Shown here one piece after another: positions 8,347-17,950 of a DNA stretch of 64,000 bases. The DNA comes from Spirosoma sordidisoli (GTDB lineage Bacteria > Bacteroidota > Bacteroidia > Cytophagales > Spirosomataceae): the NCBI RefSeq assembly GCF_004138325.1, contig NZ_SBLB01000002.1:558001-622000 (forward strand), written 5' to 3'. The notes beneath the pieces are model-generated. The model was not told the DNA's origin. It was given only the letters and a program-made list of their open reading frames with translations, and ran no database searches. A program made the position numbers and the translations under genes. Numbering within the stretch: position 1 is the stretch's first letter; each line of letters starts with the position of its first letter.

Positions 8347-9081
8347 TTACTTCCGAACGGTAAGTTCCTGCAGTTGTTCAATTACGTACCGGATCGAACT
8401 GAACGAGTTGGTCAGGGCCAGCTGGGTTTCGCGCCAGTCGAGCCAGGCCAGCTTTTCGATGTCCTCGTCTTCCTGTGGCGCCATATGCGAATCGTCGACG
8501 ACGCTCATCCGGTACCATTTGGTGCGTTTGAGAATGCGGCTTCCATTCAAGGTGTAGGTGTGCCAGGTGGTGCAGATCCGGTCGCCGACGTCAACCGCTA
8601 CCCCCGTTTCTTCTTCTACCTCACGGGCCGCGCCCTGCCTCGACGATTCACCATCGTCGAGTTTGCCTTTGGGTAAATCCCAGACGCCCCGGCGAAACAT
8701 CAGCAGTTGTTTACTGTCTTTAAGAACGACCCCACCAGCTGCTTTGATGATTTTGAATGGTTTTTTGATCGCTTCTTCGCAGTCATTTTTGTTCAAACAG
8801 CCTAGTGTGATCGATAAAAGTCGACTGGGATTGGCTTTTTGAAGCAACGACAGCAACCGGTCTACGGTAGCGGGTGTGGCGTTGAGTACGAGCAGATGAC
8901 CATGCAGCGCATCCACTTTCAGCACTTCGAGCCGGGCGTCGACAATCTGGTCAAAGTCGGCAAATGAATTGTCAGACAGCGAGTTAGACTCGGACGGGCG
9001 AGTGGGCCTGGCACCCGTTAGTTGGGTGGTAGTTTTGGGGCCAACCAGCCGGATGGGGCGGTCGTTGATAAAAACAATCAT
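8347..9081 (-). CDS. Nudix hydrolase with N-terminal extension
   Basis: A 244-residue protein. The C-terminal part holds a full Nudix box: GKLDDGE, then REVEEETGV (Gx5Ex7REUxEExGU). Before it, RRGVWDLPKGKL is the usual lead-in. The first 110 residues form a separate region beginning with MIVFINDRPIRLVGP that looks like a small alpha/beta domain rather than a linker. Proteins of this build are found next to coaD in Bacteroidota. Its substrate is unknown; a diadenosine polyphosphate or sugar nucleotide is possible. Convergent with coaD; divergent from the CNNM-type gene. Confidence 0.87.
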   Translation of the reverse strand: MIVFINDRPIRLVGPKTTTQLTGARPTRPSESNSLSDNSFADFDQIVDARLEVLKVDALHGHLLVLNATPATVDRLLSLLQKANPSRLLSITLGCLNKNDCEEAIKKPFKIIKAAGGVVLKDSKQLLMFRRGVWDLPKGKLDDGESSRQGAAREVEEETGVAVDVGDRICTTWHTYTLNGSRILKRTKWYRMSVVDDSHMAPQEDEDIEKLAWLDWRETQLALTNSFSSIRYVIEQLQELTVRK

Positions 9082-9166
9082 CAGAGCGGGGCGATAAAGG
9101 CCTCAAAAGTACTAAAAGCCTGCCTGATCGCCCAGATGAATCGAGTGGAAACAAACCTGCTTTCGT

Positions 9167-9174
9167 TATTTTTG
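9167..9174 (+). promoter_or_regulatory. Candidate -7 element before the CNNM/CorC gene
   Basis: TATTTTTG matches TAnnTTTG and ends 22 bases before the GTG start at 9197, leaving a very short leader. The -33 region has GTG rather than TTG at a 19-base spacing. Confidence 0.35.
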
Positions 9175-9196
9175 CAACCAGCCAACCCGCTCCTTT

Positions 9197-10486
9197 GTGG
9201 AAATTTTAATCATTTTATTACTGACCATTCTGAATGGGGTGTTCTCCATGTCAGAAATTGCCCTAGTTTCCTCGCGTAAATCCAAGTTAGAAACGGCTGC
9301 TAAAAATGGCGATCGTCGGGCACAGGTCGCTCTTGACCTGGCCAGTTCTCCCAACCGGTTCCTGTCAACGGTACAGATTGGCATTACGCTGATCGGTATT
9401 TTACTCGGTATATTTTCGGGCGATAAGCTAACTACCGATGTGCAGCAGGCGGTGGCCCAGGTAGAGGTGCTCCAGCCGTATGCTCATTCGATCGCCGTTG
9501 TGCTGGTGCTGCTGTTGCTTACCTACCTGTCGCTGGTGCTGGGCGAGCTGGTACCCAAACGCATCGGACTGTCCAATCCTGAAGGCATAGCCAAGACCAT
9601 GGCTGCGCCCATGATTCTGCTGTCGCGCGTTACCTCGCCTTTTATCGCTTTGCTAACCTTTTCCAGCGATTTACTCATTAAACTCCTGCGCATTACCCCA
9701 AACGAGAGCGCCGTAACGGAAGAAGAGATCAAAAGTCTGATTCAGGAAGGAACAACGGGCGGGGCCATTGAAGAAATTGAGCAGGAAATCGTACAGAACG
9801 TTTTTCAGCTGGGCGACCGCCGGATCACATCGCTGATGACGAACCGGCAGGAAATTGTTTATCTCGATCTCGACGATGAGCTCGAAGAAAACCGGGCCAA
9901 AATTCTCGAATACCGGCATTCGGTATTTCCACTCTGCAACGGCGGGGTCGATGAAGTCGTAGGGCTTATCTACACCAAAGATTTTTTGGGGAAGGACCTG
10001 GATACGGAGTTAACCCGCCTGGCGGATATCAAGCGGGATGTGCTGTTCGTGCCCGAAAACAACCGCGCCTATCAGGTGCTGGAGCGGTTTCGCGAGCGCA
10101 AGCAATACGTAGGCATCATCGTCGACGAATACGGCGGGGTGCTTGGTGTCGTTACCCTCAACGATATTCTGGACGTGCTGGTGGGCGATATCAACGACGA
10201 GGCTGATTCCGATTACGAGATCCGGGCGCGGGAAGATGGGAGCTACCTCATCGATGCCCAGCTGCCATTCGAGGATTTTCTGTCTTATTTCGATATCAAC
10301 ATCACCGCTCAGAACCGGCGCGACCTGACGGGCTTCGATACGCTGGGCGGTTTTGCGCTCCATATCTTGAAAGACATACCCAAGACCGGCGAAACCTTTG
10401 TTTGGCAGGCTTACCGGTTCGAGATTGTTGACATGGACAAAAGCCGCATCGACAAGATGCTGGTTCAGAAGCTGGACGAGGAGTAA
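9197..10486 (+). CDS. CNNM/CBS/CorC-type membrane transporter
   Basis: A 429-residue protein of the hemolysin/TlyC-HlyC-CorC class. Order: CNNM membrane domain with helices starting at ILIILLLTILNGVFSMSEIAL and TYLSLVLGELVPKRIGL; a linker with EGTTGGAIEEIEQEIVQNVFQLGDRRI-type sequence before two CBS domains (about 205-330); and a CorC_HlyC domain ending near the C-terminus. Family members move or regulate Mg2+ or Co2+; the label hemolysin is historical. It starts at GTG and is preceded by a TAnnTTTG element. The acidic small ORF follows after 55 bases on the same strand. Confidence 0.9.
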   Translation: MEILIILLLTILNGVFSMSEIALVSSRKSKLETAAKNGDRRAQVALDLASSPNRFLSTVQIGITLIGILLGIFSGDKLTTDVQQAVAQVEVLQPYAHSIAVVLVLLLLTYLSLVLGELVPKRIGLSNPEGIAKTMAAPMILLSRVTSPFIALLTFSSDLLIKLLRITPNESAVTEEEIKSLIQEGTTGGAIEEIEQEIVQNVFQLGDRRITSLMTNRQEIVYLDLDDELEENRAKILEYRHSVFPLCNGGVDEVVGLIYTKDFLGKDLDTELTRLADIKRDVLFVPENNRAYQVLERFRERKQYVGIIVDEYGGVLGVVTLNDILDVLVGDINDEADSDYEIRAREDGSYLIDAQLPFEDFLSYFDINITAQNRRDLTGFDTLGGFALHILKDIPKTGETFVWQAYRFEIVDMDKSRIDKMLVQKLDEE

Positions 10487-10541
10487 AAGCCGGTTCAAAC
10501 AGCAGCCCCGGTGTTTTAGTTAAGGTTGTATACCAAACGCG

Positions 10542-10880
10542 ATGAAACCTATGCGTTACTACAGCCCAGACTCCAGCGATTCATCAACCGGTACTACCGA
10601 CTCCAGTCGGATACCTTCTGTGATGGACAATGATCCCGGTGCCGACGAGCAGGTTATCAACCAGCAGGCGGGTGAGCAGTATCCGAAAGACGTTGAAACC
10701 CCGGCCGATACGCCAGCGCGGATTGCGCCAGACGAACTGGCCGATTCCATAGCCTATGCCATTGACGGAAGCGGCCCCGGCCCGACCAATGACAAGCCAA
10801 ATGTATCGGAACATAAAACCGTGTCGGAAGGGATAACCGGCGCGGGACCGGACGAGGAGGAAGACGCCCTGCGGGACTGA
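10542..10880 (+). CDS. Small acidic hypothetical protein
   Basis: A 112-residue protein that I do not recognise. It is rich in Asp, Glu, Ser, Thr, Pro and Gly, has no hydrophobic segment and almost no large aliphatic clusters, so it is probably unstructured. The C-terminus is DEEEDALRD. It lies on the same strand 55 bases after the CNNM-type gene and ends 43 bases before the stop of the convergent ABC exporter. Codon use looks like that of its neighbours and no competing frame is better, so I accept it as a real gene, with moderate certainty. Confidence 0.6.
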   Translation: MKPMRYYSPDSSDSSTGTTDSSRIPSVMDNDPGADEQVINQQAGEQYPKDVETPADTPARIAPDELADSIAYAIDGSGPGPTNDKPNVSEHKTVSEGITGAGPDEEEDALRD

Positions 10881-10923
10881 TAGTATTTGGCCAAGCTTGG
10901 CTGGCAGTCCTTGTTTTGCCCGA

Positions 10924-12699
10924 CTAGACCACTTCTTTGTACTGCATCCGATACAGGTTCGCGTAGAAGCCTTCCTGCTGCAGAAGCTCCTCGTGTTTAC
11001 CCTGTTCAACAATACGGCCTTTGTCTACTACGATGATCTTATCGGCTTTCTGAATGGTCGAGAGCCGGTGCGCAATGACAATGGCCGTACGTCCTTTCAT
11101 GAGCTTGTCGATAGCATTCTGAATCATTTCCTCCGTTTCGGTATCGACCGACGACGTGGCTTCATCGAGCACAATTATCTTGGGGTCCTGCACCATAGCC
11201 CGAACGAAGGAGATCAACTGGCGCTGGCCAACCGACAAGGTAGAGCCGCGCTCCATAACGTTATAATCATAGCCGTCGGGCAGACGGTCGATGAACTCAT
11301 GTACGCCAACGAGCCTGGCCGCTTCGATCATTTTTTCACGGCTGATCCGGGTGTCGCCCAGCGTGATGTTGTTTTGTATCGTGTCGGAGAAGAGAAAAAC
11401 ATCCTGCAAAACAACCCCTATATTTCGGCGCAGCTGACCGAGTTCGTACTCGTGAACGTCAACGCCGTCGATATTGATGTGGCCCTTGTTGATGTCGTAG
11501 AAGCGGCTTAACAGGTTAATGATCGACGATTTTCCCGCTCCGGTTGCTCCGACGAATGCAACCGTTTCGCCAGCCCGTACCCGAAAGCTGATGTCGCGCA
11601 ATACCCAATCTTCATTGTTGTAGGCAAACCATACATTTTTAAACTCCACTTCGCCTTTGAACGTAGCGGGTGCATAGGTGCCATCGTTGACCGTAAACTC
11701 GTCGCTGTCGAGAAGTTTGATGATCCGGTCGGTGCTGACAATGCCCATCTGTAAGGTATTGAACCGATCGGCCAGCATCCGGATCGGCCGGAAAAAAAGG
11801 TTGATAAACATCACGAAGGCCGTAACGGTCCCGAACGAGACATCGGCGTGGATGATCTGGCGGGCACCGTACCACACGACCAGCCCTACCGCAACCGCCG
11901 AAATAATGTCAGCTACCGGATAGTAAACGGAATAATACCAGATAGACCGGATGTTGGCCTGCCGGTGTTCATCATTGATGACCCGGAATTTTTCGGCCTC
12001 TATTTTTTCGCTGCCGAAGATCTGGACGATGTTCATGCCGGTAATGTGCTCCTGCACGAACGAATTCAGGTTGGCTACGGCCGTACGAACCTCGTTAAAC
12101 GACGATTTTATTTTTTCCTTGAATACGTACGTACTGAACAGCATCAGTGGAATGGTCGACAGGCTGATGGCCGCCAGCCGCCAGTCGGTATAAAACATGA
12201 CCCCAATGATCAGTATCAGCTGCAGAATGTCGCCCGCAATGGCAGCCATGCCTTCGCTGAAGACATCGGCCAGGGTTTCAACGTCTGAGATAGATCGAGT
12301 AACCAGTCGGCCAATGGGCGTGTTGTCGAAAAACTTGAGCCGAAGCTGCAGAATCTTTCGGTACAGCTGCACCCGGATGTCGCGGATAACGTGCTGGCCC
12401 AGCCAGCCAGACAGGTAGGTATTGGAAAACTGAACGATAGCCTGAACCACGAGCACCCCGATCATGAGCATGAGCATAACCGTCAGGCGGCTTCCATCGC
12501 CGGTGGCAATTACGTTATCGATGGTATAGCGAATGAGCAGGGGCGTCAGCGGGGCCAGACAGGCGGCCAGCATGATAATGCCAATCAGGAGGTAGAAGCG
12601 TGTCTGGTACGGTTTAACAAAACCATAGAGCCGTCGGAGAATGACCAGGTCGAAAATTCGGCCCGAAGGAGATCCGGTGCTTTTTGTGTCTGCGTTCAC
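10924..12699 (-). CDS. MsbA-like ABC exporter (fused permease/ATPase)
   Basis: A 591-residue half-transporter. The N-terminal ABC_membrane domain (about residues 20-330) has six predicted helices, for example FYLLIGIIMLAACLAPLTPL. The nucleotide-binding domain has Walker A GATGAGKSS at 384, signature LSVGQ at 488-492, Walker B IIVLDE at 508-513 and the H-loop AHRLST. It should act as a homodimer exporting a lipid, drug or peptide; the substrate is not readable and the family is too broad to name MsbA with confidence. Divergent from the DUF2264 gene with 154 bases between them. Confidence 0.92.
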   Translation of the reverse strand: MNADTKSTGSPSGRIFDLVILRRLYGFVKPYQTRFYLLIGIIMLAACLAPLTPLLIRYTIDNVIATGDGSRLTVMLMLMIGVLVVQAIVQFSNTYLSGWLGQHVIRDIRVQLYRKILQLRLKFFDNTPIGRLVTRSISDVETLADVFSEGMAAIAGDILQLILIIGVMFYTDWRLAAISLSTIPLMLFSTYVFKEKIKSSFNEVRTAVANLNSFVQEHITGMNIVQIFGSEKIEAEKFRVINDEHRQANIRSIWYYSVYYPVADIISAVAVGLVVWYGARQIIHADVSFGTVTAFVMFINLFFRPIRMLADRFNTLQMGIVSTDRIIKLLDSDEFTVNDGTYAPATFKGEVEFKNVWFAYNNEDWVLRDISFRVRAGETVAFVGATGAGKSSIINLLSRFYDINKGHINIDGVDVHEYELGQLRRNIGVVLQDVFLFSDTIQNNITLGDTRISREKMIEAARLVGVHEFIDRLPDGYDYNVMERGSTLSVGQRQLISFVRAMVQDPKIIVLDEATSSVDTETEEMIQNAIDKLMKGRTAIVIAHRLSTIQKADKIIVVDKGRIVEQGKHEELLQQEGFYANLYRMQYKEVV

Positions 12700-12853
12700 A
12701 GGGGAGTGTCAATAGGGGGCGTATAGTCGGGTAACAGCGTTGGTGGGTCGAACGTTTCAGCCCGCGCCGGATTTGGCCGTTAGCAACGGCCCAAAACAGT
12801 AAGAAATCGGCCGGTCTGCTTTACTTCTGAAACATCTGACTGAAATCTGATTT

Positions 12854-14110
12854 ATGAAACGGCGGTTATTTACCCGGCTCGTCACGGCGCTACCAGTAAG
12901 TTGGCAGATTGACAATGAACGCCCGGGCGACCCTGCGGCTCAGTCCGGCCATGCGCTGACAACCGGCCAGGAGGACCGCGCGTACTGGTTAAAAACAATA
13001 CTGGCTGTGGCCGACCCGGTCTTGTCGGCGCTGGCCCAGAACCGGCTGAAGGCAACGATGCCCGTCGAATCGGCAGCCGGGCAGGAGGTGGGGCGCCGGG
13101 CCGTGTCGCATCTCGAAGCGCTCGGTCGCACAATGGCGGGGCTGGCTCCCTGGCTGGAGTTAAACACCCCAGACGGGGCCGAGAGTCAGTTGCGCCAGCG
13201 ATACCTGTTACTCGCCCGGCAGGCAATTGCCAATGGGGTAGACCCCAATTCGCCCGATTACCTGAACTTCACCAAAAACGGCCAGCCGCTGGTCGACGCT
13301 GCTTTTCTGGCCCACGGCCTGATTCGGTCGCCCCGGCTATGGCAGGCCCTGAGTCCGACTGAACAGGCCAATCTGGTGCGGGCCCTGCAAGCCAGTCGGG
13401 TTATCAAGCCGGGCTACAACAACTGGCTGCTGTTCAGTGCCATGGTAGAAGCGGCTCTGCTGAAGTATACCGGCTCGGGCGATGAGATGCGTATGGATTA
13501 CGCTATTCGTCAGCACCAGGCCTGGTACAAGGGCGATGGCGTGTATGGCGACGGTCCCGATTTTCACTGGGATTATTACAACAGCTACGTCATTCAGCCT
13601 ATGTTACTGGATGTGGTTCGGACGCTGGTCGATGCTGGTAAAGCGGATAAAAATCTGCTGGAGACGTTGCTGGGCCGCGCCCAGCGGTACGCCATCGTAC
13701 AGGAGCGGCTCATCCATACCGATGGGTCGTTTGCCGCCTTTGGCCGGTCGCTGGCCTATCGGTGCGGGGCGTTTCAGCTGCTGGCCCAGGTGGCGCTGCA
13801 ACAGAGCCTGCCGCCCGAATTACCACCCGCTCAGGTCCGCTCGGCCCTGACGGCGGTTATGCACCGGACTATGGATGCGCCCGGCACCTTTGACGCCAAA
13901 GGCTGGCTGCGAATCGGGCTGTGTGGCCATCAGCCGTCCATCGGTGAAACCTATATTTCTACAGGCAGTTTGTACCTGTGTTCGGTCGCTTTCCTGCCGT
14001 TGGGGCTACCCGCAACCGACCCGTTCTGGGCGGCCCCGGCAACCGACTGGACGGCCCGAAAAATCTGGTCAGGTCAGGACGTTAAAGCCGATCACGCTAT
14101 CAAAGGATAA
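12854..14110 (+). CDS. DUF2264 domain protein
   Basis: A 418-residue protein matching DUF2264. The region NNWLLFSAMVEAALLKYTG followed by WYKGDGVYGDGPDFHWDYYN and a late GAFQLLAQVAL segment is typical. The family has an alpha/alpha-barrel-like helical pattern and is thought to be related to polysaccharide-active enzymes, but no activity is proven. The N-terminus MKRRLFTRLVTALP is basic and weakly hydrophobic; I do not call a signal peptide. It is followed by a small lipoprotein gene 58 bases later on the same strand. Confidence 0.85.
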   Translation: MKRRLFTRLVTALPVSWQIDNERPGDPAAQSGHALTTGQEDRAYWLKTILAVADPVLSALAQNRLKATMPVESAAGQEVGRRAVSHLEALGRTMAGLAPWLELNTPDGAESQLRQRYLLLARQAIANGVDPNSPDYLNFTKNGQPLVDAAFLAHGLIRSPRLWQALSPTEQANLVRALQASRVIKPGYNNWLLFSAMVEAALLKYTGSGDEMRMDYAIRQHQAWYKGDGVYGDGPDFHWDYYNSYVIQPMLLDVVRTLVDAGKADKNLLETLLGRAQRYAIVQERLIHTDGSFAAFGRSLAYRCGAFQLLAQVALQQSLPPELPPAQVRSALTAVMHRTMDAPGTFDAKGWLRIGLCGHQPSIGETYISTGSLYLCSVAFLPLGLPATDPFWAAPATDWTARKIWSGQDVKADHAIKG

Positions 14111-14168
14111 ACCGCCAATACCGATTTGACTTACTTGTTATTGCCCAACCTCTATAACCAACAGGCTC

Positions 14169-14630
14169 ATGAAAAGGTACGTCGCTTTCGCGTTCATTCT
14201 ACTGGCTGGGTGCTCGCCTAAAGCCGGGCCAACACTTACCCTACAGCCCAATCGGCTGCTGTATGCCAGCTCGGATATCAACCGGGTTAGTCTTGTCGAC
14301 TCGATACGCCGGATAAGGTCGGGCGGTTTATTGTTAGGGAGAAACGTAAAATTTACCCTGCGTGATGGGACGCAAAAGAAAATACTCCAGCACGAAATCT
14401 GGGGTTACTCTGATGGGAAGGGAAACGTATGGCGCCATTTCCGTAAATCGCTCTATCAGGTGGTACGCGTAAGTGACGTGGTCGAGTATGTCAGTACGCG
14501 GAGTCGATTCGTTGGGCAGGGCGTTACTGTACACGAACCTGTTTGGCTGTATAGTCAGACGCTGGACAGCCGGATTGTTGGCAGTCGGAAGCGAGCGCTT
14601 AAGATCAATGGCGAACCCCTGTCAGACTAG
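14169..14630 (+). CDS. Small lipoprotein of unknown function
   Basis: A 153-residue protein. The N-terminus MKRYVAFAFILLAGC is a classical lipoprotein signal, with cleavage before Cys15 (lipobox LAGC). The mature part has alternating strands (VKFTLRDGTQKK, VVRVSDVVEYVSTRSRF) and looks like a small beta protein. No family is recognised. It follows DUF2264 on the same strand and may be co-transcribed. Anchoring at the inner face of the outer membrane or the inner membrane is likely; the sorting residues after the Cys are Ser-Pro-Lys. Confidence 0.68.
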   Translation: MKRYVAFAFILLAGCSPKAGPTLTLQPNRLLYASSDINRVSLVDSIRRIRSGGLLLGRNVKFTLRDGTQKKILQHEIWGYSDGKGNVWRHFRKSLYQVVRVSDVVEYVSTRSRFVGQGVTVHEPVWLYSQTLDSRIVGSRKRALKINGEPLSD

Positions 14631-14634
14631 AAAA

Positions 14635-14664
14635 AGAGGAGCCCGCTTACAAGCTGGCTCCTCT
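14635..14664 (-). terminator. Intrinsic terminator after metG
   Basis: A perfect 9-bp stem (14635-14643 with 14656-14664) that, read on the minus strand, is followed by a T-run (complement of the A5 at 14631-14635). It lies 9 bases beyond the metG stop. Confidence 0.75.
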
Positions 14665-14672
14665 CAGGTTAC

Positions 14673-16739
14673 TCAGGAGACCGTACCGCCGTTCCAGACG
14701 GCATCGCCGGGTGCGATGAGGGCCAGCTTGCCGTCCCGGTCTTCGGCCATCAGAATCATTCCCTGCGACTCGAAGCCCATCATTTTGCGCGGAGCCAGGT
14801 TAGCCAGAAAGGTTACCTGTTTGCCAATGATCTCTTCGGGTGAAAAATGTTTGGCGATGCCGCTCAGAATCTGCCGTCCGCCCATACCGTCGTCTACTTT
14901 CAGCTTCAGCAGCTTATCACTTTTAGGAACCCGTTCGGCCTCGGTGATGGTACCGATGCGGATATCCATTTTGGCGAAATCGTCGTAGGTGATTTCGTCG
15001 CGCAGGGGCGGTACAGTTTTGGTTTCTAATTCATTCATGCGTTTGGCATTCTGTAATTTCTGAATCTGTTTGTTGATCTCCTCATCTTCGATCTTGGCGA
15101 ACAGCAGCTCGCTTTGGCCCAGTTCATGACCGGCTACCAGCAGGTCGGCCCGGCCCGCGTTCTGCCAGTCGAGCCGGTCCTGAATCCGGAGCTGATCACA
15201 AAGCTTACGGGCCGTAAACGGCAGGAAAGGCTCGGAGACGATAGCCAGGTTGGCCGCAATCTGCAGCGCCAGGTTCAGGATGGTGTGTACCCGACCCGGA
15301 TCGGTCTTGATTACTTTCCAGGGCTCGGTTTCGGCCAGGTATTTGTTCCCGAGCCGGGCCAGATCGATCAGGTGGCCCAGTGCCTCGCGGAACCGGTACT
15401 GCTCAATCGATTGCCCGATGCGGTCAGGAAACTGAGCCAGTTCGTCCAGCACGCTCCGGTCATAGTCGGTCAGGTCGCCCCGAACCGGCACCCGGTTGTC
15501 GCAGAACTTCTGGGTCAGCACCACGGCGCGATTGACGAAGTTGCCGAAAATACCCACCAGCTCGGCATTATTGCGCGTCTGAAAGTCTTTCCAGGTGAAC
15601 TCAGAATCTTTGGTCTCGGGGGCATTGGCAGCCAGCACGTAGCGTAGCACGTCCTGCTTGCCAGGCAACTCGTCGAGGTATTCGTGCAGCCAGACGGCCC
15701 AGTTCCGGGAGGTGCTGATTTTGTCGCCCTCCAGATTCATGAATTCGTTGGCAGGCACATTGTCAGGCAGGATAAACGAACCCTCCGCCATCAGCATGGC
15801 CGGGAAAATAATGCAGTGGAAAACGATATTGTCCTTGCCGATAAAATGCACCAGCTTGGTCCGTCCGTCCTGGGTATGATCATTGCGCCAGTACAGCTCC
15901 CAGTCGCGCCCCTGCTGGGCGGCCCATTCCTTGGTCATCGAGATATAGCCGATCGGGGCGTCGAACCAGACGTACAGTACTTTACCTTCGGCATCGGGCA
16001 GGGGAACGCTGACGCCCCAATCGAGGTCGCGGGTCATGGCGCGGGGACGCAGGCCTTCTTTCAGCCACGACTGGCATTGGCCCAGCACGTTCGTTTTCCA
16101 CTCGGGGTGGCTGTTGACGAAGTTCTCAATGGCCGGCTGCATCCGGTCGAGTGGCAGGTTCCAGTTCCGGGTCTGGCGCAGCACCGGTTTTGATCCCGAG
16201 AGGGTAGAGTGGGGGTCTATCAGCTCGAGTGGGCTCAGGGCGGTGCCGCAGCGTTCGCACTGATCGCCGTACGCACCGGGATTACCGCAAACGGGGCAGG
16301 TACCTACAATGTACCGATCGGCTAGAAACTGGTTGGCTACCTCATCGTAGTACTGTTCCGTCACTTCTTCGTCGAAATCGCCTTTGTCGTATAAGGTCGT
16401 GAAAAACGCCTGCGACGTCTGGTGGTGAATCGGGTTCGACGTTCGTGAGTAAATATCGAACGAGATACCAAAGTCAGCAAAGGCCTGTTTGATCTGTCCG
16501 TAGTATTTGTCGACCACCTGCTGGGGTGTCAGTCCTTCTTTTTTGGCCCGGATCGTGATCGGTACGCCATGTTCGTCGGTGCCGCTGATGAACGCCACGT
16601 CTTTACCCGTGGCCCGGAGGTAGCGTACGTAGATGTCAGCTGGCAGGTAACAGCCGGCCAGGTGGCCAATATGAATGGGCCCGTTGGCGTAGATTAGAGC
16701 CGCTGTGACGGTGTATCGTTGGGGATTTTCGAGTGACAT
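14673..16739 (-). CDS. metG: Methionine-tRNA ligase
   Basis: A 688-residue class I aminoacyl-tRNA synthetase. HIGH motif at residues 23-26 (HIGHLAG), zinc knuckle cysteines 148, 151, 161 and 164 (CPVC, CERC), and the KMSKS-type motif written KISTS at 340-344, a form seen in Bacteroidota and plant-type MetRS. A C-terminal tRNA-binding (EMAP-like) domain starts near residue 585 with [14 protein letters not shown] and gives dimer formation. The start at 16739 ([15 protein letters not shown]) is chosen because the frame upstream to 16868 adds 43 residues that do not belong to MetRS. Divergent from the ATPase gene, 146 bases away. Confidence 0.96.
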   Translation of the reverse strand: MSLENPQRYTVTAALIYANGPIHIGHLAGCYLPADIYVRYLRATGKDVAFISGTDEHGVPITIRAKKEGLTPQQVVDKYYGQIKQAFADFGISFDIYSRTSNPIHHQTSQAFFTTLYDKGDFDEEVTEQYYDEVANQFLADRYIVGTCPVCGNPGAYGDQCERCGTALSPLELIDPHSTLSGSKPVLRQTRNWNLPLDRMQPAIENFVNSHPEWKTNVLGQCQSWLKEGLRPRAMTRDLDWGVSVPLPDAEGKVLYVWFDAPIGYISMTKEWAAQQGRDWELYWRNDHTQDGRTKLVHFIGKDNIVFHCIIFPAMLMAEGSFILPDNVPANEFMNLEGDKISTSRNWAVWLHEYLDELPGKQDVLRYVLAANAPETKDSEFTWKDFQTRNNAELVGIFGNFVNRAVVLTQKFCDNRVPVRGDLTDYDRSVLDELAQFPDRIGQSIEQYRFREALGHLIDLARLGNKYLAETEPWKVIKTDPGRVHTILNLALQIAANLAIVSEPFLPFTARKLCDQLRIQDRLDWQNAGRADLLVAGHELGQSELLFAKIEDEEINKQIQKLQNAKRMNELETKTVPPLRDEITYDDFAKMDIRIGTITEAERVPKSDKLLKLKVDDGMGGRQILSGIAKHFSPEEIIGKQVTFLANLAPRKMMGFESQGMILMAEDRDGKLALIAPGDAVWNGGTVS

Positions 16740-16885
16740 GTGTAAAGGGTATACGGCCGTTAAGTACGAGGTAGCGGATCGGCGCCCGACCGTAACCGGA
16801 GCGTCGTAAACCGTTTTGGCCCGCAAAATTAGCAATTCAGGGCCGAACGTTGTTATGTTTACGCACACAGCAATGCCAGACCGCG

Positions 16886-17950
16886 ATGGAGAACACCAGC
16901 CAAGAGTCGAATAATTTCCTAAACTGGGTTGAAATCAAAAACTTCAAGTCGATTAATGATCTTCGCTTCGACTGCAAGCGGGTGAATGTTTTTATTGGCA
17001 AACCAAACGTAGGAAAGTCAAATATTCTGGAGGGGTTAGGGTTACTGGGTGCGGGGTACAGCGTTGGGAAAATCCTGAATGGATTCGTTCGGTATAGAGA
17101 CATAAAGCAGCTATATCGGGATAATGATAAGCGGGCTAAAATAGAAGTAGTTACTGACAAGCAACAAATCCAAATTAATGCCCTTCCATCCTTATTCGCA
17201 ATCGGTGCACAGGGTACTACTAGTATCAATAAAGAAAATTACAGCATAGGCGGACGCGATGGAATCAGCCGTATCATCAGCGCTTCTGGTGCTCCGTCGC
17301 GAGAGATCAGTGTTGGCAATGAAGATCATGAAGAGCGGTTCCAGCGCTATTTTCGGGCCGTTAAGAAATATGACTATGGTAACCTTGTAGATTTTACTGA
17401 CTCACTGGAAACCTATTTAAGTCCTCCCAACGGCTCAAATTTGTATTCCTTAGTTCGGAGTGACAACGTCTTGTGGGCTGAGTTTGCCAAGCTCTTTACC
17501 GAGCAACAGCTAGAACTTGTTCTCTATGATGAAAAACAGGAGTTTATTCTGCAAAAAAAGAATGGCCCGTTTGTTACGCAGTATCCTTACTTTTCCATTG
17601 CCGATACGTTCAGGCGGTTTATGTTTTACATCACGGCCATTGAATCGAACAGGAACTCCATTCTAGTTTTTGAGGAGCCGGAAGTGCATTCATTTCCTCC
17701 TTATGTAAAAGCTATGGCGCATCGAATTGTAGGAAGTGAATCCAACCAATTTTTCGTGTCTACGCACAGCCCTTACTTACTGCAGACGTTGATTAGCGAA
17801 TTAGATGAGTCAGAATTAGCCGTGTTTATTACGTTTTACAAAGATTACCAAACACAGGTACGCCAGCTAACTGTTGATGAATTACAGGAAGCGCAGGATT
17901 TGAGTATCGACTTGTTTTACAACCTTAGTCGCTACGAACCCAATGCCTGA
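16886..17950 (+). CDS. AAA/SMC-like ATPase of a two-gene cassette
   Basis: A 354-residue ATPase of the AAA_15/AAA_21 (OLD-like) group. The N-terminus [17 protein letters not shown] is the usual first strand. Walker A is GKPNVGKS (38-45), Walker B is [10 protein letters not shown] (259-268) and the H-loop is STHSP (292-296). The central 150 residues are variable and match nothing I know. The ATG at 16886 is taken because the next residues lead straight into the conserved strand; 12 extra in-frame codons exist upstream. Its stop overlaps the start of the next gene by 8 bases. Sampled blocks are near 40% G+C, below the flanking genes. Such ATPases usually pair with an effector in defence or repair systems; that role is inferred here. 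Confidence 0.82.
   Translation: MENTSQESNNFLNWVEIKNFKSINDLRFDCKRVNVFIGKPNVGKSNILEGLGLLGAGYSVGKILNGFVRYRDIKQLYRDNDKRAKIEVVTDKQQIQINALPSLFAIGAQGTTSINKENYSIGGRDGISRIISASGAPSREISVGNEDHEERFQRYFRAVKKYDYGNLVDFTDSLETYLSPPNGSNLYSLVRSDNVLWAEFAKLFTEQQLELVLYDEKQEFILQKKNGPFVTQYPYFSIADTFRRFMFYITAIESNRNSILVFEEPEVHSFPPYVKAMAHRIVGSESNQFFVSTHSPYLLQTLISELDESELAVFITFYKDYQTQVRQLTVDELQEAQDLSIDLFYNLSRYEPNA

Noticed and set aside
10924-12699. Naming the ABC exporter msbA
   Set aside because: The fused permease/ATPase type is too common; nothing in sequence or neighbours ties it to lipid A.
15114-16193. Plus-strand ORFs opposite metG
   Set aside because: Shadows of the synthetase frame, which has HIGH, KISTS and zinc-knuckle motifs intact.
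16850-16885. Upstream extension of the ATPase gene
   Set aside because: The 12 extra residues (starting MLCLRTQQ) are not typical and the ATG at 16886 leads straight into the conserved first strand.
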